Source: Marinomonas polaris DSM 16579 (GTDB taxonomy: Bacteria > Pseudomonadota > Gammaproteobacteria > Pseudomonadales > Marinomonadaceae). From it: a DNA stretch of 64,000 bases. The position numbers and the translations under genes were made by a program. Below, one piece after another: positions 1-8,836 of the stretch. Location: positions 1-64,000 of the forward strand of contig NZ_FQVF01000022.1 of NCBI RefSeq assembly GCF_900129155.1. The letters are read 5' to 3'. The notes under the pieces are model-generated. The model was not told where the DNA came from. It did not search any database and saw only the letters and a list, made by a program, of their open reading frames with translations. Every line of letters starts with the position of its first letter. Within the stretch, counting starts at the first letter, position 1.

Positions 1-1991
1 TGGTTGGCTTCGACGTTCTCAGTTGTACCTGACAAGGTCACCGCATCCGCTTCGGTCGCGCTGAGGTTGCCATCGCCTACCGCGCTCAAGTCGATTGTCG
101 GTATAGGAGCACTATCACTATCAACAATCGTGGTCGTTGCACTATCAAAGGCGATAACTCCTGTAACACCTTCTAAATTGATAGTAAATTTCTCGTTACC
201 TTCATAAACAGAATCATTAATGGTAGGAACATTTAAAGCAACTTTCGTAACGCCAGCAGGAACAGTAAGAGAACCATCAGAACCAATCGTCAATAATTGA
301 GTTTGACCGTTTTCATCAACATAACTCGCCGTCATGGTGCCAATATCATCAGCACTTGCCGTATCAAAAGAAGTCGATAGTTTAACGGTAACATCCGTTG
401 GAGAAGCTTGGTTGAGTGACAAGGTGAAAATTGCATCTTCGCCTTCAGGAGTGAATCCATTGTCATCAAGACTAGCGATGACGGTACTTTTGTCTTGATA
501 CGTGCCGTCAGTTGACTCTGATGTTGCAGTAAACTCATTACCTGCCGCATCGGTACCAGTAACACTTGCACTAATCACATGATTAGCATCACCAGCCAAA
601 TCACTACCCGCTACATCAATACTATAGGTAAGATCACTAGTTACAGAACCTGTGTATTGCACATTGTTAATGGTAAGTGTAACTGTATCGCCCTCAGCAG
701 CATCACCATCTACTCTCCCTGTAATCGTTACAATACCACTCGCCTCAATAGCATTAAGTACATCATCACCAGCTATTGTATCAATGCTAATAGAGGCACT
801 TGCTTGCGTATCTAAAGTGACATCTAGTGGAGTAGAAGTCGCTGTATTGCCAGCATTATCAGTCACTTTAACGGTAAGAGTGTTAGCACCTTCAGCTAAT
901 TGCCCATTAGTCGCTGTAAAACTCCAACTACCATCTGCTGCTTGTACTGCGTTACCTAATTTTGTTGTGCCGCTGAATACTTCAACAAGGGTCACATCAC
1001 TATCAATGTTAGAAAGAGTGAATGTGGCGGTGGTGTCATTTGTTAGATTGTCGACTGAAGAATCACCAGTATCACTTGCTGAGACCAAATCAATAATTGG
1101 TGTACTAATTGCTGTATCAACCGCATGAGTCGATGAGCCTGTGCTCTCAACTGTATTTCCAGAACTATTACTGGATGTTACAACTGCATCAAATTCTGTA
1201 TCCGCCGCCAAATCCGAACCAGCAACCCCAACAGACCAAGTACCAGTTGAGCTAACGGTGGTTGTGTAAGTTACTCCATTAATGACCAAGATAACTTGAT
1301 CACCTTGAGAAATATCTCCACCAGTAGCTGTACCTGTTACAGTTATAGTTCCATTCGCTTCAGCTTTATTCACAACATCATCTTCAGTGATAGAACTAAC
1401 CGTGACAGTACCTGCAATTGCCGGAACATTACCTGTTACTGGAATCGTTCTATTTGACGTTGAAGGTGTGGTATCTTGAGTTTGTGTAGTTGGCCCACCA
1501 CCATTTCCGCTTGTATCATAGCCATATTTTGGCAAAGCACTTGATGAGTCATTACCAAAAGTAGGAAGTGCAGTGTTATCATTTCGATCAATATCGACAT
1601 CGACACGTTGCTGCTCACCTAGAGTCTCACCAGCTGCTGGAGCTTCTTGAACTAAGGTAGGGTCATCACCCGCTAAGATGGCATCTTGTAGCGCGTCTAC
1701 GTCTGTGGAAGAGTCTGCAACCAGATCTTCGTTATCTCCTGTGTTGTAGATTTCATCAGTTATCTCGACAACAGAGTCTCCGCCAATAACCACTTCGGTA
1801 CCATCAACGAAGGCTATAGTCACACTACTATTGCTGCCCGTCACAACAGTCTCGCCAAAGAAAACCGCGTCACCGATTTTCACCACACGCTCTTGGCCAT
1901 CAATGGATTGAATCGTCACTGAGCCAGTTAACTTAGTGATAAAGCCGATCGCATTGCCTAGTGTTGCAAATGGTGCTTGACTGTCGCTCAT
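1..1991 (-). CDS. LapA-like giant adhesin with retention module (partial, N-terminal 663 codons)
   Basis: An open frame runs leftwards from ATG at 1991 and leaves the window without a stop, so only the N-terminus is here. Residues 1-90 resemble the retention module of LapA-type type I-secreted adhesins, which holds the protein in the outer membrane. Residues 118-121 read PAAG, which fits the (T/A/P)AAG site cut by the periplasmic protease LapG; the preceding Asp-Ala-Leu-Gln and Gly-Asp-Asp-Pro-Thr context is also typical. From about residue 155 come Ig-like repeats rich in Thr, Ser, Asp and Gly, then a Calx-beta-like domain at about residues 480-600 and the start of a further repeat. Expected role: surface attachment and biofilm, released when LapG is free. 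The lapD, lapG and type I secretion genes are not visible and may lie beyond the left edge. Repeat number and the C-terminal secretion signal cannot be seen. Confidence 0.9.
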   Translation of the reverse strand, partial: MSDSQAPFATLGNAIGFITKLTGSVTIQSIDGQERVVKIGDAVFFGETVVTGSNSSVTIAFVDGTEVVIGGDSVVEITDEIYNTGDNEDLVADSSTDVDALQDAILAGDDPTLVQEAPAAGETLGEQQRVDVDIDRNDNTALPTFGNDSSSALPKYGYDTSGNGGGPTTQTQDTTPSTSNRTIPVTGNVPAIAGTVTVSSITEDDVVNKAEANGTITVTGTATGGDISQGDQVILVINGVTYTTTVSSTGTWSVGVAGSDLAADTEFDAVVTSSNSSGNTVESTGSSTHAVDTAISTPIIDLVSASDTGDSSVDNLTNDTTATFTLSNIDSDVTLVEVFSGTTKLGNAVQAADGSWSFTATNGQLAEGANTLTVKVTDNAGNTATSTPLDVTLDTQASASISIDTIAGDDVLNAIEASGIVTITGRVDGDAAEGDTVTLTINNVQYTGSVTSDLTYSIDVAGSDLAGDANHVISASVTGTDAAGNEFTATSESTDGTYQDKSTVIASLDDNGFTPEGEDAIFTLSLNQASPTDVTVKLSTSFDTASADDIGTMTASYVDENGQTQLLTIGSDGSLTVPAGVTKVALNVPTINDSVYEGNEKFTINLEGVTGVIAFDSATTTIVDSDSAPIPTIDLSAVGDGNLSATEADAVTLSGTTENVEAN

Positions 1992-2456
1992 GATACGTTC
2001 CCTAAAAAGAAGACTAAAAATAAGTCGTAATAGTTCTATAATTACTCTCAAGATAGGGCAGAAAAGGCAAGGTAGCTATTGTACCTTGGTACAGTCAGTC
2101 CACTTTTTTAACATTTTCTATCCTTTTTTGGTTCTTTTTTGCTTTCCCACCTAAATACCACAGCCCTTCTGCTCCATTGTCATTGCTATGCATAAATCAA
2201 CTCTTTATAATTTCCGCTCTTTCGGGCACAGATCTTAAGCACTTAAGGGTCAAACGCTGCGCGATGCCTATTTCAGAGTCTCTAGGACTCACTCAATGAG
2301 CCTTTATGGGAGTGTTTCGCATAGCCCTAATCATGGCGCAATATTCCGAACACATTTTTATAAAAAACGGCTAACAAGATAAAAAACCTATAAAGCAAAC
2401 TGCTAATTAACTAGCGACTACAGCTTATATGCTCTAATTTATTCAGAAGGTAATAC
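1992..2456. other. Intergenic region between divergent adhesin and sulP genes
   Basis: About 465 bases separate the two divergent start codons and must hold both promoters. It is AT-rich near the adhesin, with T-runs around 2100-2140. I see no convincing ORF, terminator or named operator. A stretch around 2260-2320 contains weak CTC/GAG inverted repeats that I could not assign. Confidence 0.5.
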
Positions 2457-3947
2457 ATGATCGATACGATAAAACGAGACTGGTTCTCAAACATTAAAGG
2501 CGACTCTCTCGCTGGCACTGTGGTTGCGCTTGCTTTGATCCCAGAAGCGATTGCATTTTCCATCATTGCTGGCGTTGATCCTAAAGTAGGCTTGTATGCC
2601 TCTTTCTGTATTGCCGTGGTCATCTCATTTGTTGGCGGTCGCCCTGGAATGATTTCCGCTGCCACGGGTGCGATGGCACTATTAATGGTGACCTTGGTAA
2701 AAGAGCACGGTTTAGAGTATTTACTTGCAGCCACACTACTAACAGGTGTTTTCCAGATAATCGCGGGGTATTTAAAACTCGGGGCCTTAATGAGGTTTGT
2801 CTCGCGGTCCGTCGTAACTGGCTTTGTAAACGCTTTGGCGATTTTGATATTCATGGCACAGTTGCCAGAACTAACCAATGTCACATGGCACGTATACGCC
2901 ATGACAGGTGCGGGCTTGGGTATTATTTATCTATTTCCACTCCTTCCTGTCATCGGTAAAGCGCTCCCTTCACCATTAGTATGTATCGTCGTATTGACTG
3001 CTTTTGCGATGGTGTACGGTTTAGACATTCGTACCGTTGGCGATATGGGCGAACTACCCGATACTCTGCCTATCTTCTTATGGCCAGACGTTCCGTTAAA
3101 CCTAGAAACCCTAATGATCATTTTACCTTACTCACTTGGCCTTGCTGTGGTCGGTTTGTTGGAATCAATGATGACAGCAACCATTGTTGATGAATTCACG
3201 GATACAGGTAGTGACAAAAACCGCGAGTGTAAAGGCCAAGGTGTTGCCAACATTGCTTCAGGCCTGTTGGGTGGCATGGCTGGTTGTGCCATGATTGGAC
3301 AATCCGTTATCAACGTAAAATCTGGTGGTCGTGGTCGTCTTTCTACCTTTATTGCTGGTTTCTTATTGTTGATCATGGTGGTTTTCTTAGACGATCTGAT
3401 TAGTCAAATCCCAATGGCCGCTTTGGTTGCCGTGATGATCATGGTGTCGATTGGTACTTTTTCTTGGGAATCCATCATCAACCTGAAAAAACACCCGTTA
3501 TCGACTAATATTGTAATGTTAGCTACCGTTTCTATTGTGGTTGCCACACACAACTTGGCAATCGGTGTATTTGTCGGTGTGCTGCTGGCATCTTTGTTCT
3601 TTGCTCACAAAATCGGCCGCTTTATGGTGGTGAAAAACGAGCAAGGCGAACAAACAGGTCATCGTACTTATAAAGTCATCGGACAAGTGTTTTTTGCGTC
3701 GTCAGATCAATTTAATGCGTCTTTTGATTTTAAAGAAGCGGTTGAAAGAGTTACGATTGATTTAACCGATGCACACTTTTGGGACATCACAGCCGTATCC
3801 GCTTTGGATAAAGTAGTAATTAAATTCCGTCGTGAAGGTGCCGAGGTTGAGCTGGTAGGAATGAACGAAGCCAGTGCGACAGTCGTCGACAAATTTGGGG
3901 TTCACAACAATCCTGAAGAAGTCGAAAAAGTAATGGGTGGTCACTAA
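2457..3947 (+). CDS. SulP-family inorganic anion transporter with STAS domain
   Basis: This 496-residue protein has the SulP/SLC26 layout: about 10-14 hydrophobic segments over residues 20-390 and a cytoplasmic STAS domain at about residues 400-490. The N-terminal motif around residues 15-45 ([20 protein letters not shown]) is typical of the family, which carries sulfate, bicarbonate or other small anions, usually with sodium or proton coupling. The substrate cannot be read from sequence. A universal stress protein gene follows 31 bases downstream on the same strand, an arrangement seen with several bacterial SulP genes, some of which are bicarbonate carriers. ATG at 2457 has a weak AAGG-type ribosome site (gaaggtaat) upstream. 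Confidence 0.9.
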   Translation: MIDTIKRDWFSNIKGDSLAGTVVALALIPEAIAFSIIAGVDPKVGLYASFCIAVVISFVGGRPGMISAATGAMALLMVTLVKEHGLEYLLAATLLTGVFQIIAGYLKLGALMRFVSRSVVTGFVNALAILIFMAQLPELTNVTWHVYAMTGAGLGIIYLFPLLPVIGKALPSPLVCIVVLTAFAMVYGLDIRTVGDMGELPDTLPIFLWPDVPLNLETLMIILPYSLGLAVVGLLESMMTATIVDEFTDTGSDKNRECKGQGVANIASGLLGGMAGCAMIGQSVINVKSGGRGRLSTFIAGFLLLIMVVFLDDLISQIPMAALVAVMIMVSIGTFSWESIINLKKHPLSTNIVMLATVSIVVATHNLAIGVFVGVLLASLFFAHKIGRFMVVKNEQGEQTGHRTYKVIGQVFFASSDQFNASFDFKEAVERVTIDLTDAHFWDITAVSALDKVVIKFRREGAEVELVGMNEASATVVDKFGVHNNPEEVEKVMGGH

Positions 3948-3978
3948 AACACCCTAGAATAATAACAAGGAGTGCAAC

Positions 3979-4830
3979 ATGACTAACATAATAGCTTGTA
4001 TTGATGGATCTTCTCTATCTGAGTGTGTCACCACCGCATCCGTCTGGGCGGCCAAGCAAATGGGCTCGCCATTAACCTTGATGCACTCCTTGGAAAAAGA
4101 AGCCGTGAGAACCGACGAAGATCTTTCTGGTTCAATCGGCTTAGGCAGCCGAGAGCACTTGCTCGAAGAGCTCGTTGCCCTTGATGCGAAACGTGCAAAA
4201 CTGGCTTTGGAGCATGGCAAGCTGGTACTCGAAAACGCCAAAGAATTTGCTCATAAGGCTGGCGCCAAGCAAATCGAATTACTGCAGCGTCATGGCGATT
4301 TAGTCGACAACCTCCTCGACCTTGAGGAAGAATCTCGGCTTATCGTCTTGGGTCGTTGTGGCAGCGGTCATACACAAAGTGCTCACACCATTGGCTCTCA
4401 CATCGAGAGAGTCGCTCGAACATTGCATCGTCCAATCTTAATCAGCGTCGGCAAATTTAAAGCGCCAACAAACTTTATGATTGCTTACGATGGTCGTGAA
4501 GCTGCAGATAATGCGATCGCACGTATCGCGCAAAGCCCGTTACTGCTTGGCCTACCTTGCCATCTCGTCATGGCAGGAGAAGCGACACCAGAGCGCAGAG
4601 CAAAATTAGAAGAAGCTCATCAACGTTTGGAAGAAGAAGGTTTTGACGTCACGGCATCTATCATTCCAGGAAAGATCTATCCAGTGCTGACTCAATACCG
4701 TGAAGAGAACCAAATAGAACTCATGGCAATGGGCGCGTATGCACACTCTAAAGTTCGTCAATTCTTTGTCGGCAGCAACACCAGCAAGATGATAATTGAG
4801 AGCGATATTCCACTTTTGATTTTGCGTTAG
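3979..4830 (+). CDS. Tandem universal stress protein (two UspA domains)
   Basis: The 283-residue protein carries two UspA domains, at about residues 1-150 and 155-283. The second ends with a Gly-x2-Gly-x9-Gly-Ser/Thr type nucleotide-binding loop (MGAYAHSKVRQFFVGSNTSK); the first has a diverged loop around VLGRCGSGH. Usp proteins bind ATP or related nucleotides and modulate stress physiology or partner proteins. The gene follows sulP by 31 bases with an AAGGAG ribosome site and ends before a clear terminator, so the two form an operon; a role in regulating the transporter is an inference from this linkage. No membrane segment or signal peptide. Confidence 0.9.
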   Translation: MTNIIACIDGSSLSECVTTASVWAAKQMGSPLTLMHSLEKEAVRTDEDLSGSIGLGSREHLLEELVALDAKRAKLALEHGKLVLENAKEFAHKAGAKQIELLQRHGDLVDNLLDLEEESRLIVLGRCGSGHTQSAHTIGSHIERVARTLHRPILISVGKFKAPTNFMIAYDGREAADNAIARIAQSPLLLGLPCHLVMAGEATPERRAKLEEAHQRLEEEGFDVTASIIPGKIYPVLTQYREENQIELMAMGAYAHSKVRQFFVGSNTSKMIIESDIPLLILR

Positions 4831-4875
4831 AGCATTCAATTTCTATCAAACGATACTCATCAAGCAATATCCATC

Positions 4876-4909
4876 AAGGGCGACTTCTTCGGAACTCGCC
4901 CTTTTTATT
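4876..4909 (+). terminator. Rho-independent terminator after sulP-usp
   Basis: A GC-rich stem (GGGCGA pairing with TCGCCC, short TTC-centred loop) is followed by a run of T. It sits 46 bases after the universal stress protein stop codon. Confidence 0.85.
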
Positions 4910-4988
4910 GCCTTCGACTTTTCTATTTTCAGCCCAAACCATAGATGAATTTTTTGTTAAATGTTTAACAATTTAAATATATGGTTTT

Positions 4989-5000
4989 GCATATATATGC
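4989..5000. promoter_or_regulatory. Candidate ArsR operator (12-bp perfect palindrome)
   Basis: GCATATATATGC is a perfect 12-bp palindrome located 49 bases before the arsR start, inside an AT-rich promoter zone. ArsR/SmtB repressors bind AT-rich imperfect palindromes overlapping the promoter, so this is a plausible site for autoregulation. No experimental or comparative support is available here. Confidence 0.45.
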
Positions 5001-5048
5001 TTTTCCACATACACTTCTATCAACATTAACTGATGTGTTTTTTTTACA

Positions 5049-5393
5049 ATGAAGCCCGATCATTTCTACAAAGCGCTCGCCGATGACACCCGCTTGCGAA
5101 GCCTATTATTAATTACTCAATATCAAGAATTGTGCGTTTGCGAGCTCACCGAAGCGCTAAATGAAACGCAACCTAAAATATCTCGCCATCTTGCCCAGCT
5201 ACGAAAAAATGGCGTTCTAAGTGATCGAAGACAAGGACAATGGGTGTTTTATCAATTGCATCCAGAACTGCCCAATTGGGCGAAGAGTGTCTTACAAACC
5301 ACACTAGACAACCAAATTTTGTGGCTAAAAGACAATATAGATCAGCTCGAAACCATGGGCGGCAGGCCAAAACGTACTGGAACTTGCTGCTAA
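5049..5393 (+). CDS. arsR: ArsR-family As(III)-responsive repressor
   Basis: A 114-residue winged-helix repressor of the ArsR/SmtB family. The ELCVCEL motif places Cys29 and Cys31 in the recognition-helix region, the classic type 1 arsenite-binding site that releases DNA when As(III) or Sb(III) binds. Two further Cys end the protein (113 and 114, in TGTCC) and could supply an additional ligand or sensing pair. The helix-turn-helix lies at about residues 30-65 (ELTEALNETQPKISRHLAQL). It is the first gene of arsR-gapdh-arsJ. ATG at 5049 has no good Shine-Dalgarno sequence, only T-rich leader, so translation may be weak or leaderless. Confidence 0.92.
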   Translation: MKPDHFYKALADDTRLRSLLLITQYQELCVCELTEALNETQPKISRHLAQLRKNGVLSDRRQGQWVFYQLHPELPNWAKSVLQTTLDNQILWLKDNIDQLETMGGRPKRTGTCC

Positions 5394-5428
5394 CCATCCA
5401 ATTTTCATCATGCATTTGAGACAACACA

Positions 5429-6436
5429 ATGACTATTAAAGTAGGAATAAACGGCTTTGGCCGTATGGGACGACTTTCTTTTCGTGCAGCTTTTGACTGG
5501 GACGATGTAGAGTTTGTGCAAATCAACGATCTAAAAGGCGATGCCGCCACACTCGCTCACTTGGTTAACTTCGACTCGGTTCATGGTCGCTGGCACAACG
5601 AGGCAAGCAGCGAAGGCAACAATATCATTGTGAATGGCAAAACCATTACTTGCACACAAAACCGTACACTTGCAGAAACGGACTGGTCACAATGCGATGT
5701 AGTCATTGAAGCGACAGGCGTGATGAAGACCAAAGCAGCGTTACAAGCCTATTTAGACCAAGGCGTAAAACGCGTTGTGGTAACCGCGCCAGTCAAAGAA
5801 GATGGCGTACTGAATATCGTCATGGGTGTTAACGATGGCGACTACAATCCAAGCTTGCACCCTATCGTCACAGCAGCGTCTTGTACCACTAACTCACTCG
5901 CACCAGTAGTTAAAGTCTTGCAAGATGCCATTGGCATCAAACATGGCTCTATGACGACAATCCATAGCATCACCAACACACAAACCATCATTGATGCGCC
6001 GCACAAAGATTTACGCCGTGCTCGTTCTTGTGGCAGCAGTTTGATTCCAACCACCACAGGCTCTGCAACCGCTATTACGCATATTTTTCCAGCACTAAAA
6101 GGCAAACTAAACGGCCACGCTGTTCGCGTGCCCTTGACCAACGCATCTTTGACCGATTGTGTGTTTGAAATGAAACGTCCGACGTCAGAAGAAGAAATCA
6201 ATCAACTACTCAAAACCGCCAGCGAAGGCGAATTAAAAAACATCCTTGGCTACGAAGTCCGCCCATTAGTATCAATTGATTACCGTACCGATCCACGCTC
6301 TTGCATCATCGACGCACTCAGCACCATGGTGATAAACAGTACCCAAGTAAAACTCTATGTTTGGTACGACAACGAATGGGGCTACGCTAACCGCACCGCC
6401 GAACTAATGCGAAAAGTGGGTAGATTAGACAAATAA
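5429..6436 (+). CDS. ArsJ-associated glyceraldehyde-3-phosphate dehydrogenase
   Basis: A 335-residue type I GAPDH with the N-terminal Rossmann motif [10 protein letters not shown] (6-15) and the catalytic SCTTN motif (Cys152). In ars operons this enzyme uses arsenate in place of phosphate to make 1-arseno-3-phosphoglycerate, the substrate exported by ArsJ. That assignment rests on its position: arsR lies 35 bases upstream and arsJ 52 bases downstream, on the same strand. A housekeeping glycolytic role is less likely given this setting but cannot be excluded from sequence alone. It is full length with no missing active-site motif. Confidence 0.93.
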   Translation: MTIKVGINGFGRMGRLSFRAAFDWDDVEFVQINDLKGDAATLAHLVNFDSVHGRWHNEASSEGNNIIVNGKTITCTQNRTLAETDWSQCDVVIEATGVMKTKAALQAYLDQGVKRVVVTAPVKEDGVLNIVMGVNDGDYNPSLHPIVTAASCTTNSLAPVVKVLQDAIGIKHGSMTTIHSITNTQTIIDAPHKDLRRARSCGSSLIPTTTGSATAITHIFPALKGKLNGHAVRVPLTNASLTDCVFEMKRPTSEEEINQLLKTASEGELKNILGYEVRPLVSIDYRTDPRSCIIDALSTMVINSTQVKLYVWYDNEWGYANRTAELMRKVGRLDK

Positions 6437-6488
6437 AAAAACGCCTAAAAACCTAAAAAACCTATAAAGAGCAAAGCGAAAATAACCA

Positions 6489-7715
6489 ATGCTGTCACAA
6501 TTACCAAAAAGCGTTCGTCAGTACCTTATCGTCACCGGCAATTACTGGAGTTTCACTTTGACCGACGGCGCGTTACGCATGCTGGTCGTGTTGTATTTCT
6601 ACCAGCTTGGATATGGCGCATTAGACATCGCTTTGCTCTTCTTGTTTTACGAATTCTTTGGCGTTATTACCAACCTCTTTGGTGGCTGGCTTGGGGCGAA
6701 ATGGGGACTCAACCGCACAATGAACATTGGCCTCGCAATGCAAGTGGTTGCCCTATCTATGCTCTTATTACCCACCAGCTTTTTAACCATTCCTTGGGTG
6801 ATGGCTGCACAAGCCTTATCGGGTATCGCCAAAGACCTCAACAAGATGAGCGCCAAAAGCGCCATCAAAACTCTTGTTCCCAAAAACGCCAGCGGCACCT
6901 TGTACAAATGGGTTGCCTTACTAACCGGCTCGAAAAATGCCCTTAAAGGCGTGGGTTTTTTCTTAGGTGGTTTTCTACTGAGTACCATCGGTTTCCATAA
7001 GGCCATTCTAGCCATGGCGATTGCCCTTGCTATCGTTTGGCTCGCCAGCTTGTATCTGCTTCGAGAGGATTTAGGCAAGGCAAAAAACAAACCAAAATTC
7101 TCGCAGATGTTTTCAAAAAGTGCTGAAATCAATATCCTGTCTGCGGCTCGCCTCTTTCTGTTCGGCGCTCGGGATGTATGGTTTGTCATTGCGGTGCCAG
7201 TGTATTTGTCGAGCCAATTTGACTGGGATCATTGGCGTGTCGGTAGCTTCCTCGCCCTATGGGTCATCGGCTATGGTGTTGTCCAAAGCCTTGCACCACA
7301 GATTACAGGTAAGAAAAAACAGCAAACACCCAGCGGCAAGCAAGCCAGATTTTGGGCCATGCTGCTTAGCGCTATTCCAGCAGCCATCGCGATTGGTTTA
7401 CAGAATTTTGATCACACATTATGGATTCTATTGAGCGGACTCATAATATTCGGCGTGGTGTTTGCTATCAATTCATCCTTACATAGCTATTTAATCGTTC
7501 ACTATGCCAGTGAAGATGGCGTGTCATTAGATGTGGGCTTTTACTACATGGCCAACGCCATGGGACGACTCATCGGCACAATTTTATCAGGATGGATTTA
7601 CCAAAACTTTGGCTTGATCGCCTGCCTCTGGGTGTCTTGTGGGTTTCTTATACTTACCAGTGTTATTTCATTCTGGTTGCCACAAAAAATCACCAATGCA
7701 GAAAGCACCAATTAA
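6489..7715 (+). CDS. arsJ: Organoarsenical efflux MFS transporter ArsJ
   Basis: A 408-residue major facilitator protein with about 12 hydrophobic segments. The N-terminus (YWSFTLTDGALRMLVVLYF, about 17-36) is characteristic of ArsJ. ArsJ expels 1-arseno-3-phosphoglycerate made by the partner GAPDH; the product hydrolyses outside to arsenate, giving net As(V) resistance. No arsenate reductase or arsB/acr3 is adjacent, so this operon would be a self-contained As(V) route. The stop codon at 7713-7715 overlaps the convergent toxin gene by four bases, an unusually tight tail-to-tail junction. Confidence 0.93.
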   Translation: MLSQLPKSVRQYLIVTGNYWSFTLTDGALRMLVVLYFYQLGYGALDIALLFLFYEFFGVITNLFGGWLGAKWGLNRTMNIGLAMQVVALSMLLLPTSFLTIPWVMAAQALSGIAKDLNKMSAKSAIKTLVPKNASGTLYKWVALLTGSKNALKGVGFFLGGFLLSTIGFHKAILAMAIALAIVWLASLYLLREDLGKAKNKPKFSQMFSKSAEINILSAARLFLFGARDVWFVIAVPVYLSSQFDWDHWRVGSFLALWVIGYGVVQSLAPQITGKKKQQTPSGKQARFWAMLLSAIPAAIAIGLQNFDHTLWILLSGLIIFGVVFAINSSLHSYLIVHYASEDGVSLDVGFYYMANAMGRLIGTILSGWIYQNFGLIACLWVSCGFLILTSVISFWLPQKITNAESTN

Positions 7716-8005
7716 TCTCTTTTCAACCAATAGCCCGGATTTTTACTGTTATGCATGATGGCAATCACATAAAGGTTATCTGAATGCACTTGATAAATGA
7801 CAGAGAAAGGAAAACGAGATAATAAAAATCTATGATGATTTGCACCGAACTTGGGCCAAGTTCGAGGAAGCGCCAGAATTGTTTTGAATGCAGATTCAAG
7901 CTCTTTAATAAAATCATCACCAAGCCCTTTGGCTTGAAGTTGATACCAATCATAGGAGGATTTAATTTCCTGACTGAGATCAGGATGAAAGGTTAAATTC
8001 AACAT
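7712..8005 (-). CDS. RelE/ParE-superfamily toxin
   Basis: A 97-residue basic protein with the RelE/ParE fold signature: an N-terminal strand, two helices including WYQLQAKGLGDDFIKELE, then the strand block FLLSRFPFSVIYQV and a C-terminal IAIMHNSKNPGYW strand. Family members inhibit translation (RelE) or DNA gyrase (ParE); the sequence does not decide which. The ATG at 8005 begins one base after the antitoxin stop codon, so the two are cotranscribed with antitoxin first. It overlaps arsJ at the 3' end. It may stabilise the neighbouring arsenic island, but this is inference. Confidence 0.88.
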   Translation of the reverse strand: MLNLTFHPDLSQEIKSSYDWYQLQAKGLGDDFIKELESAFKTILALPRTWPKFGANHHRFLLSRFPFSVIYQVHSDNLYVIAIMHNSKNPGYWLKRD

Positions 8006-8006
8006 A

Positions 8007-8228
8007 TTATTTTACAACTTGAGCCTTAATTTCCTCCCAACTTACTGCCTTTACATCGCCAGACAACAAAGCATTGCTGCGATCTTCTGCTAATGCTAAC
8101 CAAACCGACTCAACATCATTACTCGGTTCACCTTCAAGAGAAGACAAAAGACAATGAGCTGCCAAAGCTTTTTCACTAGGCGTTAATTGCTCCATATTAT
8201 CCAGTACGGTTTTTAATGCGTCAGACAT
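8007..8228 (-). CDS. Addiction-module antitoxin (Unstab_antitox family)
   Basis: A short acidic protein of 73 residues matching the addiction-module antitoxins that pair with ParE/RelE-like toxins: N-terminal helix with LTPSEKALAAHCLLSSLE and a C-terminal SWEEIKAQVVK toxin-binding tail. I chose the ATG at 8228 because an AGGAG sits eight bases upstream; a longer reading from 8267 lacks such a site, and the ATG at 8234 is too close to it. Expected role: neutralise the downstream toxin and repress the promoter. Confidence 0.87.
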   Translation of the reverse strand: MSDALKTVLDNMEQLTPSEKALAAHCLLSSLEGEPSNDVESVWLALAEDRSNALLSGDVKAVSWEEIKAQVVK

Positions 8229-8301
8229 ATGCATCACTCCTATCCACGTTACAAGCAATTCTATCACTGAATGCTAGCTTTTGCCTCCCATCCAAAGCCA
8301 T

Positions 8302-8348
8302 AAAAAAACACCAAGCATGTTCGGTTCACAACCGGCATACTTGGCGTT
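8302..8348 (-). terminator. Rho-independent terminator of the nfeD operon
   Basis: On the minus strand a long stem (CCAAGtATG...CAT.CTTGG extended by GGTT/AACC with a three-base loop) ends in a run of seven T. It lies 25 bases past the nfeD-like stop codon. Confidence 0.88.
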
Positions 8349-8372
8349 TCTTTAATTAAGAACTAAAGGCGT

Positions 8373-8834
8373 TTACTTAGAGCTAATCGCTTTGATATGC
8401 AATTTGCCTACTTCGGCCTCAGTCACTTCTACTTTCGTTCCAGCTTCAATGGGCTCTTCACTTACCAAAGACCATTCAATACCAGAATAGTGGTACTTAG
8501 GAGACTGGGTTGGCGATACAGCTTCTTTCAAATAGAACTGATGATCGGTAAATTCGCTTTTGGCTTTTTTGGTGCTCACCTTAGATTGCATGCGCTTCAA
8601 TGGCTTCCACAATACTAACGCGGCCAATACGGTCATCACGCCAGTACTAAAAGAAGCACTCAGCAAACTATTCGGCAATACACCAACATAAACCAAAGCA
8701 CCGGTCGTCATAGCAGCTAAACCAACAAAGAACAGCACAAAGGTAGAAAAGCCCAAAACAGCGACTTCGATGACCAATAGAATCAAACCAACAATAAACA
8801 AGCTTTGGGCAAGATTATTGGCAATGATATCCAT
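8373..8834 (-). CDS. NfeD-family membrane protein
   Basis: A 153-residue protein with three or four hydrophobic segments in residues 8-80 and a soluble C-terminal OB-fold-like domain at about 85-150 (GIEWSLVSEEPIEAGTKVEV). NfeD proteins are partners of SPFH/stomatin proteins in membrane microdomains and quality control. It starts two bases after the SPFH gene stop, so both are one operon. It is the short NfeD type without the N-terminal ClpP-like serine protease domain. Confidence 0.9.
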   Translation of the reverse strand: MDIIANNLAQSLFIVGLILLVIEVAVLGFSTFVLFFVGLAAMTTGALVYVGVLPNSLLSASFSTGVMTVLAALVLWKPLKRMQSKVSTKKAKSEFTDHQFYLKEAVSPTQSPKYHYSGIEWSLVSEEPIEAGTKVEVTEAEVGKLHIKAISSK

Positions 8835-8836
8835 AG

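Noticed and set aside
579-1128. Plus-strand ORFs of 78 and 158 codons opposite the adhesin
   Set aside because: They are mirror frames of the repetitive Ser/Thr-rich adhesin coding strand, with no ribosome site and no recognisable protein pattern.
2411-2902. Minus-strand 163-codon ORF over sulP
   Set aside because: It lies opposite the conserved SulP membrane region; the SulP frame is clearly the real one.
5173-5550. Minus-strand 125-codon ORF across arsR and the GAPDH start
   Set aside because: Antisense to two well-supported genes, no family pattern.
6647-7189. Minus-strand 180-codon ORF over arsJ
   Set aside because: Antisense shadow of arsJ, with basic low-complexity composition and no family resemblance.
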